A stretch of 6,104 nucleotides of DNA, taken from positions 1-6,104 of the forward strand of contig JANYKH010000295.1 in assembly GCA_025358235.1 (NCBI GenBank). Reading direction: 5' to 3'. Position 1 is the first letter of the stretch. Every line of letters starts with the position of its first letter. This stretch comes from Chloroflexota bacterium (lineage in GTDB: Bacteria; Chloroflexota; Dehalococcoidia; Dehalococcoidales; RBG-16-60-22). The notes beneath the pieces are model-generated. The model was not told the DNA's origin and ran no database searches. It saw only the letters and a list, made by a program, of their open reading frames with translations. This document shows positions 5,154 through 6,104 of the stretch, piece after piece. The translations under genes and the position numbers were made by a program.

Positions 5154-6104
5154 ATGAATAGAACATGGCATGCCACCCATATCATCGGGGCCATCTTATT
5201 ACTTACCATGCTGGTCATTTCGCTGGCGGCTTGCGGAGGGTCACCGACACCAACACCCACCACAACCACCACTACCACCAAACCTGCTACGACCACGTCA
5301 ACAGTTCCTTCACCGACGCCTTCAACTACGGTGACTTCTCCTTCCCCCACGGCAGCACCTTCAAGTTACGACCTGAAAATCGATGTCAGCCCCGTGGGCG
5401 GCGGCATCGTCAATCCAAGCAGCGGCAAGTATAACGCCGGCAGCCAGCTAAATTTGCAGGCGGCAGCGGCTGATTTCTGCTGGGTATTTGACCGGTGGGG
5501 CGGGGACATCAGCGGCAATACCACCACCACCTCCGTAACCATGAACGGCAACAAGAACATCACCGCCTATTTTAACCGCGTGAAGTACAACCTGACAGTC
5601 AAGGTTAGCCCCGAAAACAGCGGCACTACCGGTCCCGAGGGGGGCATTTACGACTGCGGGCAGAGCGTCACGGTCACCGCGTCACCGAGCGCGGGGTATG
5701 TTTTTGATCGGTGGGGTGGAGACGCTTCCGGCACAGACAATGCTACTACCGTCGTGATGCAATCCAACAAAAGCCTGAGCGCGTTTTTTAAGCCGACATA
5801 CCAGGTGATCAAACGGGACATGATGCCGGGTTCCGCCGTGCAGAATACCATCTCGTTCAGCGCACAATTAAAGGCAGGCGATAAGGTGACAGGTTATGTC
5901 GAGCTGAGTGGAGAAGTGCATCCCGGCGAAAGCGATTACGTCTGGGAATTCGTCATTGCCGGCCCCCGGTCAAGGTTTTTAGAGAACTGGAACGGCAACG
6001 TAGTCAGCACGACGAGACATGAAATCGATAAAGTAGTGCCGGAAGATGGCACTTACGTCATGAAAATATCCAGCAACACGCGCTGGCCGAAGACAGTAAC
6101 GATC
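5154..6104 (+). CDS. Secreted lipoprotein: Thr/Pro linker, two InlB-B-like repeats, GOLD-like domain (3' partial)
   Basis: The frame stays open for 317 codons to the window end, so the C-terminus is missing. Residues 1-26 are a signal peptide with a short basic start and a hydrophobic core (10-24). The lipobox LAAC puts the lipidated cysteine at 27, so the protein should be anchored on the outer face of the cytoplasmic membrane. Residues 28-70 are a flexible Thr/Pro/Ser linker with seven threonines in a row at 36-42. Two related repeats follow, about 72-140 and 145-212. Each has a V-SP-G-G-P--G-Y start, a FDRWGGD core (112-118 and 184-190) and a final A-F-K/N strand, as in divergent InlB B-repeat or Gly/Trp-rich bacterial repeat domains. 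From about 217 the pattern LKAGDKVTGYVELSG, then FVIAGP, then EDGTYVMKISSNT, resembles a GOLD/emp24-type beta sandwich. The role is probably extracellular binding or adhesion, but no function can be assigned. Each repeat has one cysteine (109 and 168), which might form a disulfide. Confidence 0.85.
   Translation, partial: MNRTWHATHIIGAILLLTMLVISLAACGGSPTPTPTTTTTTTKPATTTSTVPSPTPSTTVTSPSPTAAPSSYDLKIDVSPVGGGIVNPSSGKYNAGSQLNLQAAAADFCWVFDRWGGDISGNTTTTSVTMNGNKNITAYFNRVKYNLTVKVSPENSGTTGPEGGIYDCGQSVTVTASPSAGYVFDRWGGDASGTDNATTVVMQSNKSLSAFFKPTYQVIKRDMMPGSAVQNTISFSAQLKAGDKVTGYVELSGEVHPGESDYVWEFVIAGPRSRFLENWNGNVVSTTRHEIDKVVPEDGTYVMKISSNTRWPKTVTI

Noticed and set aside
5099..5350. Val/Gly-rich minus-strand frame opposite the lipoprotein start
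   Set aside because: Its composition is the mirror of the Thr/Pro linker codons (ACC read as GGT). The plus strand has the signal peptide, lipobox and ribosome binding site.
1..6104. CRISPR array, tRNA, rRNA, insertion sequence or phage attachment site
   Set aside because: No regularly spaced repeats, cloverleaf, rRNA-like sequence, transposase or integrase motif was seen on either strand.

Overview
This 6.1 kb window looks like bacterial chromosome with moderate-to-high GC. The most likely source is Chloroflexota, class Dehalococcoidia. That assignment is an inference from three things: the small stand-alone Lrp/AsnC effector-domain protein, the Thr/Pro-linked lipoprotein carrying Gly/Trp-rich repeats plus a GOLD-like domain, and the general intergenic style. 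No rRNA, tRNA, CRISPR array, transposase or phage gene is visible.

Layout. (1) 1-75 is a short non-coding stretch with a GC-rich motif that recurs near 4.8-5.0 kb. (2) 76-723 (+) is the catalytic body of an RluA/RluD-type pseudouridine synthase whose N-terminus (S4 domain and first core strand) is missing. (3) 695-1492 (-) is a trehalose-6-phosphate phosphatase-like HAD enzyme that overlaps the synthase tail to tail by 29 nt. (4) 1723-1953 (+) is a 76-residue Lrp/AsnC effector-domain protein with no DNA-binding domain, an excellent sigma70-type promoter and a strong ribosome binding site. (5) 1950-3440 (-) is a GH13 (alpha-amylase superfamily) glycosidase that overlaps the Lrp-type gene tail to tail by 4 nt. 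(6) 3504-4739 (+) is an ArsB/NhaD/YbiR-type membrane transporter, divergent from the glycosidase. (7) 4740-5153 is a 414-nt intergenic region with GC-rich direct and inverted repeats and a likely promoter. (8) 5154 to the window end (+) is a secreted lipoprotein, incomplete at its C-terminus.

How the genes relate. The phosphatase and the GH13 enzyme lie on the same strand and are both alpha-glucoside/sugar-phosphate enzymes, so a shared role in trehalose or related compatible-solute or storage-sugar metabolism is plausible. No OtsA-type synthase is present to confirm it. The Lrp-type gene sits between them on the opposite strand with almost no intergenic space, so a transcript from the GH13 gene into the phosphatase gene would be fully antisense to it. 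The transporter and lipoprotein look like independent envelope genes. I see no clear novel defence or mobile system. The points most worth a second look are the truncated pseudouridine synthase next to repeat-like DNA, the antisense arrangement, the dispersed GC-rich intergenic motif, and the lipoprotein's architecture.
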